A stretch of DNA of 14,853 bases from Halieaceae bacterium UBA6060 (GTDB lineage: Bacteria; Pseudomonadota; Gammaproteobacteria; Pseudomonadales; Halieaceae), in assembly GCA_002428935.1 (NCBI GenBank), contig DIYG01000189.1, positions 1 to 14,853 on the forward strand. Reading direction: 5' to 3'. A model generated the notes under the pieces. It saw only the letters and a list, made by a program, of their open reading frames with translations, was not told where the DNA came from and made no database searches. Positions 6,449 to 13,480 of the stretch are shown piece after piece. How positions within the stretch are numbered: the first letter of the stretch is position 1; the number at the start of each line of letters is the position of its first letter. A program made the position numbers and the translations under genes.

Positions 6449-7755
6449 AGCAGCCTCTTCGCCAACGCTTTCGCCTTCTCACCACGATGCAGGTGCTGTT
6501 GCTCGCGGCGACGCTCGCGGCCCTTGCGGCCACGCTGTTCCGATCGGAGTTGTTGGCTCTGCCCCTGTTGTTCGCTGCCCTGGCCCTGGTCCAGGTGGGG
6601 TTGCTTATTCATTCGGTTCAGCGCCATGTGGATACCCTCGAGGATTTCTTTGCGGCGATTAACTACGAGGACTTCACGCGACGGTTTGTCGAGGACGATG
6701 TCGATGGAGAGCTTCGGCAAGCCTTTAATCGGATCCTCGGGCGTTTTCAGGATGCGCGGGCGGAGCGGGATCTTCAGGCGGGCTATCTCGACACGGTCGT
6801 ACGCCATGTGCCTGTGCCGTTCTTTGCCGCTCGCGCCGACGGCAGTTTGTCCCTCAGCAACAACCCCGCTCGTCGGCTTACGGGCTTACCCGCGTTGCGC
6901 CATATGAAAGATCTGGCCGCCCTGGATCCGCAGCTCCCCGAGGCGTTGGCCACCATCCCCGCAGGACAGCAGCGCTTGCTGCGGAGCCGTCTGCGGGACG
7001 TGCCGGTAGAGCTGCGAGTCGCCGTCGCGGAGATCCGCCTGGAGGGGCAGGTGGAGCGCTTGTACTCCGTAGAAAACCTTTCCGGTGAACTCACGGCCCG
7101 AGAGTCCGCTGCGTGGCGCGATTTGATCCGCGTTCTGACCCACGAAATCATGAATACCTTGACGCCGGTAACGTCCCTGGCCAAGACCACGGAAGCGCTC
7201 TTGGACGACCCGACAGCGACAGAGGACATTCGTCAGGCGGTGCAGACCATTGGCCGGCGTAGCGATGGTCTTATGCGTTTCGTAGCCCACTATCGAGAGC
7301 TTCTGAAAGTCCCCGAGCCGGAGCTGGCCATGGTGTCGCTAAGGCCGCTCCTGGATGGCGTGTTGCGTCTCCAGGCGACGGCGCTGGCATCAACGACCGT
7401 ATCCTGTGAGGTACAGCCGGACACCCTAAGCGTCAATGCAGACGCCCGCCTTATCGAGCAGGTGCTCATCAATCTGCTACGCAATGCCCTCGAGGCCATG
7501 GTCCATTCGATCAGCCCCGAACTTCGTCTCACCGCCCACATGGACTTTGGCCGTACGGTGGTTACCCTCGAAGACAACGGCTGTGGCATCGATCCCCAGA
7601 CCTTGGAACAAGTGTTTATTCCGTTCTTTACGACGAAGCGGGAGGGCAGTGGCATCGGTTTATCGATCAGCCGTCAGATCATGACGGCTCACGGCGGTGA
7701 GCTGGTGTTGGAGCCCCTGCGCTCGGGAACACGGGCCAAGCTGATCTTCCGCTAG
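6445..7755 (+). CDS. Membrane sensor histidine kinase, NtrY-like
   Basis: This 436-aa kinase is the likely partner of the sigma-54 regulator encoded immediately upstream; its GTG start overlaps that gene's TGA. Two N-terminal helices (about 15-32 and 36-56) are separated by only a few residues, so there is no periplasmic sensor domain. A HAMP-like or linker region follows, then a PAS-like segment (about 112-195), then the dimerisation domain with H233 in THEIMNTLTPVTSL, the hallmark of the NtrY-type group. The ATP-binding domain has the N-box NLLRNALEAM (from 343), DNGCGID (from 377), FFTTKREGSGIGLSIS and a complete C-terminus. All catalytic motifs are intact. The lack of a periplasmic domain suggests that it detects a signal in the membrane, in the cytoplasm through the PAS-like segment, or from the neighbouring exporter. 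Confidence 0.94.
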   Translation: MKQPLRQRFRLLTTMQVLLLAATLAALAATLFRSELLALPLLFAALALVQVGLLIHSVQRHVDTLEDFFAAINYEDFTRRFVEDDVDGELRQAFNRILGRFQDARAERDLQAGYLDTVVRHVPVPFFAARADGSLSLSNNPARRLTGLPALRHMKDLAALDPQLPEALATIPAGQQRLLRSRLRDVPVELRVAVAEIRLEGQVERLYSVENLSGELTARESAAWRDLIRVLTHEIMNTLTPVTSLAKTTEALLDDPTATEDIRQAVQTIGRRSDGLMRFVAHYRELLKVPEPELAMVSLRPLLDGVLRLQATALASTTVSCEVQPDTLSVNADARLIEQVLINLLRNALEAMVHSISPELRLTAHMDFGRTVVTLEDNGCGIDPQTLEQVFIPFFTTKREGSGIGLSISRQIMTAHGGELVLEPLRSGTRAKLIFR

Positions 7756-7758
7756 GAG
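7754..7758 (+). promoter_or_regulatory. Ribosome binding site that decides the phosphatase start
   Basis: AGGAG at 7754-7758 lies eight bases before ATG 7767 and overlaps the kinase TAG stop. It favours ATG 7767 over the in-frame GTG at 7758, which overlaps the binding site itself. Confidence 0.7.
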
Positions 7759-7766
7759 TGGATGGA

Positions 7767-8246
7767 ATGATTCGAGTGCTGTTTGTTTGTCTGGGAAATA
7801 TCTGTCGGTCGCCCACCGCAGAAGGCGTGTTTACAACACTGGTTCAGCGAGCGGGTCTTGGTGATGCTATCGCCATCGATTCGGCGGGCACGGGCGCCTG
7901 GCACGTGGGCAAGGCTCCAGATCAGCGCGCTCAAGATGCGGCTCGCGCTAGAGGCATCGATCTGTCGGTACAGCGCGCGCGGCAGCTCCAGAAATCAGAT
8001 TTCATCGAGTTCGACTATTTGCTGGCCATGGACGAAAGCAATCTCACGGAGCTACTGCAGCGGGCGCCGGCACCGTGTCCGTCCGCCATAGCGCTTTTCC
8101 TCGATTACGCACCGGGCACGGGCTACCGTGAGGTCCCCGATCCTTACTACGGCGACGGGGATGGTTTTGAAACGGTCCTGGACCTTGTGACAGAGGCCAG
8201 TGTGGGACTTCTCAAACAGCTTCGTGAAAGGCATAAGCTGCCTTGA
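7767..8246 (+). CDS. Low-molecular-weight protein tyrosine phosphatase
   Basis: This 159-aa cytoplasmic enzyme hydrolyses phosphotyrosine through a cysteinyl-phosphate intermediate. The P-loop is at the N-terminus as in the whole family: C8-LGNIC-R14-S15, the CX5R(S/T) signature, with C8 as nucleophile. The general acid is D125 in VPDPYYGDGDGF. The length is normal for the family (about 150-165 aa). The start at 7767 is chosen from the AGGAG five-base site and because family members begin with a few residues before VLFVCLGN. The gene begins 11 bases after the kinase stop, so it is probably cotranscribed with the two-component genes. No tyrosine kinase or capsule export gene is nearby, so it is not an obvious Wzb-type partner. 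The physiological substrate is unknown and arsenate reductase activity is less likely. Confidence 0.93.
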   Translation: MIRVLFVCLGNICRSPTAEGVFTTLVQRAGLGDAIAIDSAGTGAWHVGKAPDQRAQDAARARGIDLSVQRARQLQKSDFIEFDYLLAMDESNLTELLQRAPAPCPSAIALFLDYAPGTGYREVPDPYYGDGDGFETVLDLVTEASVGLLKQLRERHKLP

Positions 8247-8304
8247 AGCCGTTTTCCGTTGATGCCCGGGTGTACGGATAACCTTTGCCTACAGCGCCCG
8301 TCGA

Positions 8305-8334
8305 TTGCCACTGGACTGCCGCGCGGGGTATTGT
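8305..8334 (+). promoter_or_regulatory. Possible sigma-70 promoter before the zinc-ribbon/Sel1 gene
   Basis: TTGCCA (8305-8310) and TATTGT (8329-8334) with an 18-base spacer match five of six and four of six consensus bases. Transcription would begin near 8341, about 20 bases before the ATG at 8362. It is the best candidate in the 115-base gap between 8247 and 8361, which holds nothing else that I recognise. Confidence 0.35.
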
Positions 8335-8361
8335 GACGCCGCAAGTACTACCAAACTAATT

Positions 8362-9213
8362 ATGCCCAGTTGCCCTCAATGCGCGAGCACCAACACTCGC
8401 AAGTCTCGTAAGCAAAGCTCCCGCAAGGGTCGCTATGCCTGGTACGAATCGGCGTACCGATGCGATGAGTGTGGTGCTCGTTTCAAAGCCACGGATTCTT
8501 TTCTTTTGGGATCCCTGGCGAGTATGGCGGCTGTACTCATTGTCTTTGTGCTCCTGGGAGTCTGGGTGAGTTCCGGCAGCACGCCTCGGGAACAAGATAC
8601 CCTCCTTGCTCAAGACGAGGCCTTTCCTCTGGAAGACGTCAATCCAGAGACCCAAAACTACATTGGTCCCGCTGCCATGGAAGGGTTGGCGGAGGGGGCT
8701 CAGGCCGGAGATGCCGAGGCCCAGTTTGCCCTGGCCATGGCCCTGGCCGGCCGCTACGAGCGAACCGGTGATGTGGCTTTGCAAGTCGAGTCGCAGCAGT
8801 GGCTTGAGGCATCGGCGACGCAAAACCATGCCCGGGCACAGAATGAACTGGGTAACCGTCATGTGACTGGTCGGGGCGTGGTCCAGGATTTTGCCCAGGC
8901 CGCGGATTGGTATCGTAAAGCCGCAGAGCAGGGGGATGCCGAGGCCATGTATGGCCTGGGTGAACTGATGGAGTCCGGGTGGGGCGTCGACGAGAGTCTT
9001 GTGGAGGCCTACGTTTGGCTAAATCTTGCCTCCGCCCGGGGAGAAAAACGCGCAAACGAGGCTCGTCGTCAGGTGCTGGGGCGCTTGTCCAAGGAACAGC
9101 TCAATGAAGCGCAACGGCGTTCCCGGGAACTCGACGAGCGTATTCCCAGGCCGGACTTCGCCAGTGATCTTCGCGCCTCCCAAACCACAGCGGGGAATCC
9201 TTCGTATCGGTAA
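8362..9213 (+). CDS. Zinc-ribbon, single-TM, Sel1-repeat protein
   Basis: This 283-aa protein combines three parts. The N-terminus is a zinc ribbon with CPQC (C4, C7) and CDEC (C34, C37), separated by a basic stretch. A single hydrophobic helix follows (about 49-72, SMAAVLIVFVLLGVWV). The remainder contains about three Sel1-like (TPR-related) helical repeats (about 100-255), with recognisable AxxGDAEAQFALA, YRKAAEQGDAEAMYGLGELM and EAYVWLNLASARG segments. With a cytoplasmic zinc ribbon, the repeats would lie in the periplasm, where Sel1 domains often bind partner proteins. The start at ATG 8362 begins the zinc ribbon directly; an in-frame TTG at 8305 would add 19 unlikely residues and overlaps the putative promoter. 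No clear ribosome binding site is present. The function is unknown; a protein-protein scaffold is likely. Confidence 0.85.
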   Translation: MPSCPQCASTNTRKSRKQSSRKGRYAWYESAYRCDECGARFKATDSFLLGSLASMAAVLIVFVLLGVWVSSGSTPREQDTLLAQDEAFPLEDVNPETQNYIGPAAMEGLAEGAQAGDAEAQFALAMALAGRYERTGDVALQVESQQWLEASATQNHARAQNELGNRHVTGRGVVQDFAQAADWYRKAAEQGDAEAMYGLGELMESGWGVDESLVEAYVWLNLASARGEKRANEARRQVLGRLSKEQLNEAQRRSRELDERIPRPDFASDLRASQTTAGNPSYR

Positions 9214-9340
9214 GGCGCAAAGCTGTTTTACGCGTTTAGATGGTGCCATGGGCGCCCCACACCAGACAGTATTTGATCTCCAAAACAACAAAATACGCTA
9301 GGCTTATTTCAGGCCAGCGTCCCAACCAAGAGGCATCACC

Positions 9341-10492
9341 ATGACCGATTCACCCAAACTCGATGTACTCGTCTACGGAGCCACCGGGTTTACCGGCAAG
9401 CTCGTCTGCGAGTTTTTGCACCAAACCTATGGCGATAACGGCGAACTTCGCTGGGGTATGGCGGGCCGTAACGAAAGCAAGCTGGCGGAGGTTCGCGACG
9501 ACCTGGGCATTGGCGAAGGCGTGGCGTTGCTCGTTGCCGATAGCGAGGATAAGGACTCCATCGATAAACTGGTGCAAAGCACCCGGGTATTGTTGACGAC
9601 CACCGGTCCCTATCAACAGTACGGCACAACGGTGGTGGAATCCTGTGCGCGTCTGGGTACGGATTACGTGGACCTCAATGGTGAGCCCCTGTGGATGCGC
9701 GACATGATTGCCGCCTATGACGAGGCCGCTCAGGCCAGCGGCGCGCGGATTGTGTTTTCCTGCGGTTTCGATTCCGTGCCTTCGGATCTCGGTGTGCACT
9801 TGTTGCAAAAAGAAGCCCGAGAGAAATTCGGTGCGCCCCTGTCCCGCGTGCGTTGCCGGGTTAAGGCGATGCAAGGTGCGGCCTCGGGTGGCACGGTCGC
9901 ATCCTTTGCGGCGACCATGGCGGCGGTGAAGGCAGAACCGGAGCTGTTTGCCCAGTTGGCGAATCCCTTTGCCTTGACCGGTGAATTCGCTGGCCCCGAG
10001 CAGCCCGCGGGGAATGAGACCATCTTCGAGGAGGATCTGAACAGTTGGTCCGGGCCCTTCATCATGGCGACCATAAACACTAAGAATGTTCACCGCTCCA
10101 ACCAGTTGTTGGATCACGCCTACGGGACTGATTTGGCCTACGACGAGATGATTCTTTTGGGACCGGAGAAACCCGAAGGGCGCAGCGCGGACTTTGGCAT
10201 GGATATGAACCTCAAGCCTGGAGATGGCCCGAGCAAGGAAGAGCGCGAAGCGGGTTTCTACGACATTCTGTACATCGGTAGTAACGACGCTGGGGAAACC
10301 CTCACGGTTGAAGTCAAAGGTGATCGAGATCCGGGCTACGGGTCCACTTCAAAGATGATTGCCGAGGCGGCGATTTGCCTGTCCGAGATACCCCAGGGTG
10401 CGGGCGGTTGCTTTACAGCGGCGGCCGTTATGGGAGACTCGTTGCGCGCTCGCCTCGCGGCCAACGCGGGAGTAACCTTTGAGGTGCTATGA
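9341..10492 (+). CDS. Saccharopine dehydrogenase-like protein, trans-acting enoyl reductase family
   Basis: This 383-aa oxidoreductase has an N-terminal Rossmann fold with the dinucleotide motif GATGFTG (13-19) and a following saccharopine-dehydrogenase NADP domain (about 8-140). It contains the family blocks LLTTTGPYQQYG, CARLGTDYVDLNGE and FSCGFDSVPSDLG. These match the mycobacterial trans-acting enoyl reductases and the eukaryotic SCCPDH-like proteins rather than lysine-pathway saccharopine dehydrogenase. Mycobacterial relatives reduce double bonds in polyketide-derived lipids, but no polyketide synthase is present here, so the substrate is uncertain, perhaps a lipid or acyl intermediate. 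The ribosome binding site AAGAGG lies about seven bases upstream of the ATG. The 127-base gap before it contains a short GC-rich hairpin but no convincing promoter or terminator. Confidence 0.9.
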   Translation: MTDSPKLDVLVYGATGFTGKLVCEFLHQTYGDNGELRWGMAGRNESKLAEVRDDLGIGEGVALLVADSEDKDSIDKLVQSTRVLLTTTGPYQQYGTTVVESCARLGTDYVDLNGEPLWMRDMIAAYDEAAQASGARIVFSCGFDSVPSDLGVHLLQKEAREKFGAPLSRVRCRVKAMQGAASGGTVASFAATMAAVKAEPELFAQLANPFALTGEFAGPEQPAGNETIFEEDLNSWSGPFIMATINTKNVHRSNQLLDHAYGTDLAYDEMILLGPEKPEGRSADFGMDMNLKPGDGPSKEEREAGFYDILYIGSNDAGETLTVEVKGDRDPGYGSTSKMIAEAAICLSEIPQGAGGCFTAAAVMGDSLRARLAANAGVTFEVL

Positions 10493-10548
10493 ATCATTGG
10501 TACGTTGAAAACTAGGCTTTAAGTCCTAGGCCGACGTAAGGAGTCGTC

Positions 10549-12318
10549 ATGCGCTTGCCCCTTGGATCTATGCCCGCAAGGCTTCATCTCTGGCTTTTAT
10601 CGCCTTTGTCCTTTGCGGCGTTGATCGCCTGCGAGCCCGCGAGGAATCAGGGCGCAGAGCCCGAGGCGATCTTCAGCACTGCGGAGGTGCAAGCCGCAGA
10701 CATGGTCTTCACCGGTGGTGCTGTGTATACCGCCACCGGTGAAGACGCTTCGGCGGTCGCGGTGCGAGACGGCGAGATTGTTTATGTCGGTGATGACGTG
10801 GGCGTACGCGAGCTGATGGGTCCGCATACCCGAGAAGTAGCCATCGGCGATGGGCTTCTCGCTCCCGGGTTTATCGACGCCCATGTGCATCCCGTGGGTG
10901 TCGGGGTCGCCCTAACCGCGTACTGCGATGTTAGCGGCATCGGAGAGCGCAGCCGAATACTGGCGAAGATCGAAACTTGCATCGCTGAGCGACGGGGCGA
11001 GGCCTGGCTGGTCGGGCGCGGTTGGGCGCTGGGCGCTTTTCCCGAGAGTCGTCCCAGTGCTGCAGATCTCGATGCGATTTTGCCCGAGGGCATGGCGGCC
11101 TATCTGACCGCCGAGGATGGGCATAACGCCTGGGCAAGCTCCGCGGCTTTCGCTCGCGCTGGTGTTGACGCTACGACGGAAGACCCCGAGGGCGGTCATA
11201 TTGAACGCCTGGCCGATGGTTCCCCACAAGGCACGTTACGGGAGCGGGCCATGGGGCTGCTCACGGAGCATCTACCGAAGCTTACGGACGCAGATCAGGA
11301 GGCGGCCCTCGTCGCGGCGTTGGCACGCTTTAATGGCTACGGCATCACCACGGTCGTCTCCGCAGGAGTGGATGCCACACGGGTGGCTCAGTATCAGCGG
11401 GTTTTAGAGCGCGGGGACCTTTCGGCTCGATCGGTTTTGGCCCTGTGGGTTGGACCCGATTGGAATGAAGACTTCGACACGGTTTCATCACTGTTTAGCG
11501 ATGAAGGCCAACACTTACGCGTTACGCAGATCAAACTGATGCTTGATGGCGTCATGGAAAACCAGACGGCGCATGTGAGCTTTGCCTACGGAGAGCACGG
11601 CCATCACGGCACGCAGTTTTTCGAAGACGAGGCTCGTCTTGCGGACTGGGCCACTCGTTTCGAAGCCCTGGGCTACCAACTGCATTTCCATACGGTGGGT
11701 GATGAGGCCATCAGCCAGGGCATACGGATTCTCACGGTGAGTCGCGAGGCACGACAAGCGCCGAACATTCGGCCCGTGTTTGCCCATGACTATCTGGTCT
11801 CCGAAGAAGATTACGAAGCCCTTCGTGAGGCCGGGGCCTACATGCAGCTCACCATGCTCTGGGATCAGCAAAACGACTCCATGGTCAATCTCAATCGGCC
11901 CTATCTTACGGATGCCCAGTACGCGGACCTGATGCCCGCCGAGCAGTTATTAGCGGCTGGTTTGCCGGTGATAGGAGGTTCCGATGCGCCCGTGGGGCAG
12001 GCGAATCCCCTGGCATCCATTCAGGTAGCGGTGACGGGGCAGGGCGTGCCCTACTTTGACGGCGGCGACATGCTGGAGCAACCGCCCATGCCCGGAGGGC
12101 GCACGGAGCTGGAGCCCTTGCTCCGCGCCTATACCATTGAAGCGGCTCGGGCCTTGGCTATCGATGAGTTTACCGGCAGTTTAGCGGTGGGTAAGCGTGC
12201 TGATCTGGTGTTGTTACAGCGCAACTTGTTCACGGTGCCCGTGGACAGCATTTATGGCACGAAAGTCGCCATGACTCTGATGGACGGGCAGGTCGTTTAC
12301 GAGGCGCCCAAGCCCTAG
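10549..12318 (+). CDS. Predicted lipoprotein amidohydrolase, YtcJ-like (Amidohydro_3)
   Basis: This 589-aa metal-dependent hydrolase belongs to the YtcJ-like group of the amidohydrolase superfamily. The N-terminus is a signal peptide with lipobox LIAC and C28 as the lipidation site, so the enzyme is probably anchored to a membrane and faces the periplasm. Metal-binding positions visible are H112 and H114 (DAHVHP), K329 in IKLMLDGVMENQTAH, H379/H381 (LHFHTVGDEA), H413 (FAHDYL) and D479 (GGSDAPVG). The C-terminal block SLAVGKRADLVLLQRNLF is typical. AAGGAG five bases before the ATG supports the start. It follows the enoyl reductase gene by 56 bases and may be cotranscribed. The natural substrate is unknown; family members cleave amides, carbamates or similar bonds. 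Its stop codon overlaps that of the convergent peptidase gene. Confidence 0.92.
   Translation: MRLPLGSMPARLHLWLLSPLSFAALIACEPARNQGAEPEAIFSTAEVQAADMVFTGGAVYTATGEDASAVAVRDGEIVYVGDDVGVRELMGPHTREVAIGDGLLAPGFIDAHVHPVGVGVALTAYCDVSGIGERSRILAKIETCIAERRGEAWLVGRGWALGAFPESRPSAADLDAILPEGMAAYLTAEDGHNAWASSAAFARAGVDATTEDPEGGHIERLADGSPQGTLRERAMGLLTEHLPKLTDADQEAALVAALARFNGYGITTVVSAGVDATRVAQYQRVLERGDLSARSVLALWVGPDWNEDFDTVSSLFSDEGQHLRVTQIKLMLDGVMENQTAHVSFAYGEHGHHGTQFFEDEARLADWATRFEALGYQLHFHTVGDEAISQGIRILTVSREARQAPNIRPVFAHDYLVSEEDYEALREAGAYMQLTMLWDQQNDSMVNLNRPYLTDAQYADLMPAEQLLAAGLPVIGGSDAPVGQANPLASIQVAVTGQGVPYFDGGDMLEQPPMPGGRTELEPLLRAYTIEAARALAIDEFTGSLAVGKRADLVLLQRNLFTVPVDSIYGTKVAMTLMDGQVVYEAPKP
12315..12318. 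other. Shared CTAG: both convergent stop codons in four bases
   Basis: The palindrome CTAG supplies TAG to the amidohydrolase gene on the plus strand and TAG to the peptidase-like gene on the minus strand. There is no room for a conventional terminator between the genes. Confidence 0.95.
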
Positions 12319-13442
12319 GTCTCGCGCACCCAGCGCTGCCAATCCGCCTCCAGGGATTGGCGGCCCCCGGGATACTGGGTTAGGGACTCCTGCAGATCCA
12401 TCCTTGGACCACAGCGTTGGGCATGAGCGCTGCGAATCAGGTTCTGGAGGGTTTCGCGACCGGTACGGGAATCCATAAGAAAGGCGATAAAAGACCAGGC
12501 GCTGGCGTAGCGTCGGTAGGGGTCTTTTGCGGTCCAGTCTCTGCCGGCGATGGCGATCAATTCGTCCAAAGGCACCAGACCTTGGTTCCTTAGCAAGGCT
12601 AGATGCTGTCGGTTTCGGCGGAACCGTGCTTCTTGCCAGGCCACGTCCATGGTTTCGAAGTACTCGGCAATACCCTCATTGAGCCAGACCGGACTAGGGC
12701 CCAAATGCCAGGCGGTAATGAGGTGGGATACTTCATGAAACGCTGTCGCCAGGGCATCCCGGCGGTAGCCTGGTGAGAAGAGCACCACGGCCTCGTTGTT
12801 CCTGATGCGATAGAAACCCGTTGGGGTCCAACCGTCTCCATCACCCTTGCCCCAAAGCCTGGCGAACTTCTCTCCATCGCCGACGAACCTAACCTTCACA
12901 TGGGAGCGGACAATCGCCGAATCCCCCAGCCAGTCTCGCCACTGATCGTAGATGCGTCGGGTGCCGGCATTCAGATGGCCGTGATAGGGGCCCGGAAGTA
13001 CCGCGTCTTCGATCTCAATGCTGGTGTAGAAGGCGTCGTTGGAGTTGTAAACGTTCTGGTGCTCGAGCTTGGCTTGCGGACCCGCCCCCGGGGCATCGGT
13101 GAAATTGACGACTCCCTCTTCATCGCGCCAGCGATAGACCGATCGCGTTGTGCCCGGGTCTGCCGCGGGGTCATCCGGCGGTCCGCAGCCGATGGCACGG
13201 CGCAGAGCGCTCAGGGAGTTCCCCGCTGCGGAGGGACTTATGGGATGCTCCTCAGCCGGTCGCTGCGATGACGGTTCCCACAGGAGTTCCAGGCCGCGAT
13301 CAAGGGTTTGTCTGGTTTTTCCGGCGATGACCTGGGTGTCCAGGGCAGGTCTTCCGTGGTAACTGTTCCACAATCCCAAGCCCGTAATACCGCTCAGGAT
13401 CAGGAGCAGTATCCAGCCACCCAGCCGAAAGAAGGTGCGCAT
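12315..13442 (-). CDS. DUF4124-containing, HExxH metallopeptidase-like membrane protein
   Basis: This 375-aa protein has a single N-terminal hydrophobic helix (about 6-24), then a low-complexity linker, a DUF4124 segment (about 102-135, beginning VYRWRDEEGVVNFTDAP) and a C-terminal gluzincin-like domain. The zinc-site motif HEVSH (236-240) is followed by E256 in NEGIAEYFE, the arrangement of the peptidase MA-like superfamily. The product is therefore likely a periplasmic, membrane-anchored zinc peptidase or a relative. ATG 13442 is chosen; an in-frame TTG at 13448 would add two residues. Neither has a good ribosome binding site. It follows the SDR gene by 38 bases on the same strand, so cotranscription is possible. 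Its TAG stop overlaps the stop of the amidohydrolase gene on the opposite strand. The natural substrate is not known. Confidence 0.83.
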   Translation of the reverse strand: MRTFFRLGGWILLLILSGITGLGLWNSYHGRPALDTQVIAGKTRQTLDRGLELLWEPSSQRPAEEHPISPSAAGNSLSALRRAIGCGPPDDPAADPGTTRSVYRWRDEEGVVNFTDAPGAGPQAKLEHQNVYNSNDAFYTSIEIEDAVLPGPYHGHLNAGTRRIYDQWRDWLGDSAIVRSHVKVRFVGDGEKFARLWGKGDGDGWTPTGFYRIRNNEAVVLFSPGYRRDALATAFHEVSHLITAWHLGPSPVWLNEGIAEYFETMDVAWQEARFRRNRQHLALLRNQGLVPLDELIAIAGRDWTAKDPYRRYASAWSFIAFLMDSRTGRETLQNLIRSAHAQRCGPRMDLQESLTQYPGGRQSLEADWQRWVRET

Positions 13443-13480
13443 CAGCAATCGATCAGAGCGTTTGACGGCAAGGTCGATAG

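Noticed and set aside
9242..9256. Hairpin GGTGCC-ATG-GGCGCC after the Sel1 gene as a rho-independent terminator
   Set aside because: The stem is only six pairs with one G-U, the loop is three bases and there is no following T-run.
9273..9299. TTGATC / TACGCT as a promoter of the enoyl reductase gene
   Set aside because: The spacer is only 15 bases and the -10 matches three of six positions, too weak to list.
9350..10117. Open frame of 255 codons on the minus strand opposite the enoyl reductase gene
   Set aside because: Antisense to a clearly recognisable Rossmann protein; no domain or ribosome binding support.
10512..10531. Palindrome CTAGG...CCTAG before the amidohydrolase gene
   Set aside because: Only five paired bases with a mismatched, AT-rich centre; expected by chance and without a clear role.
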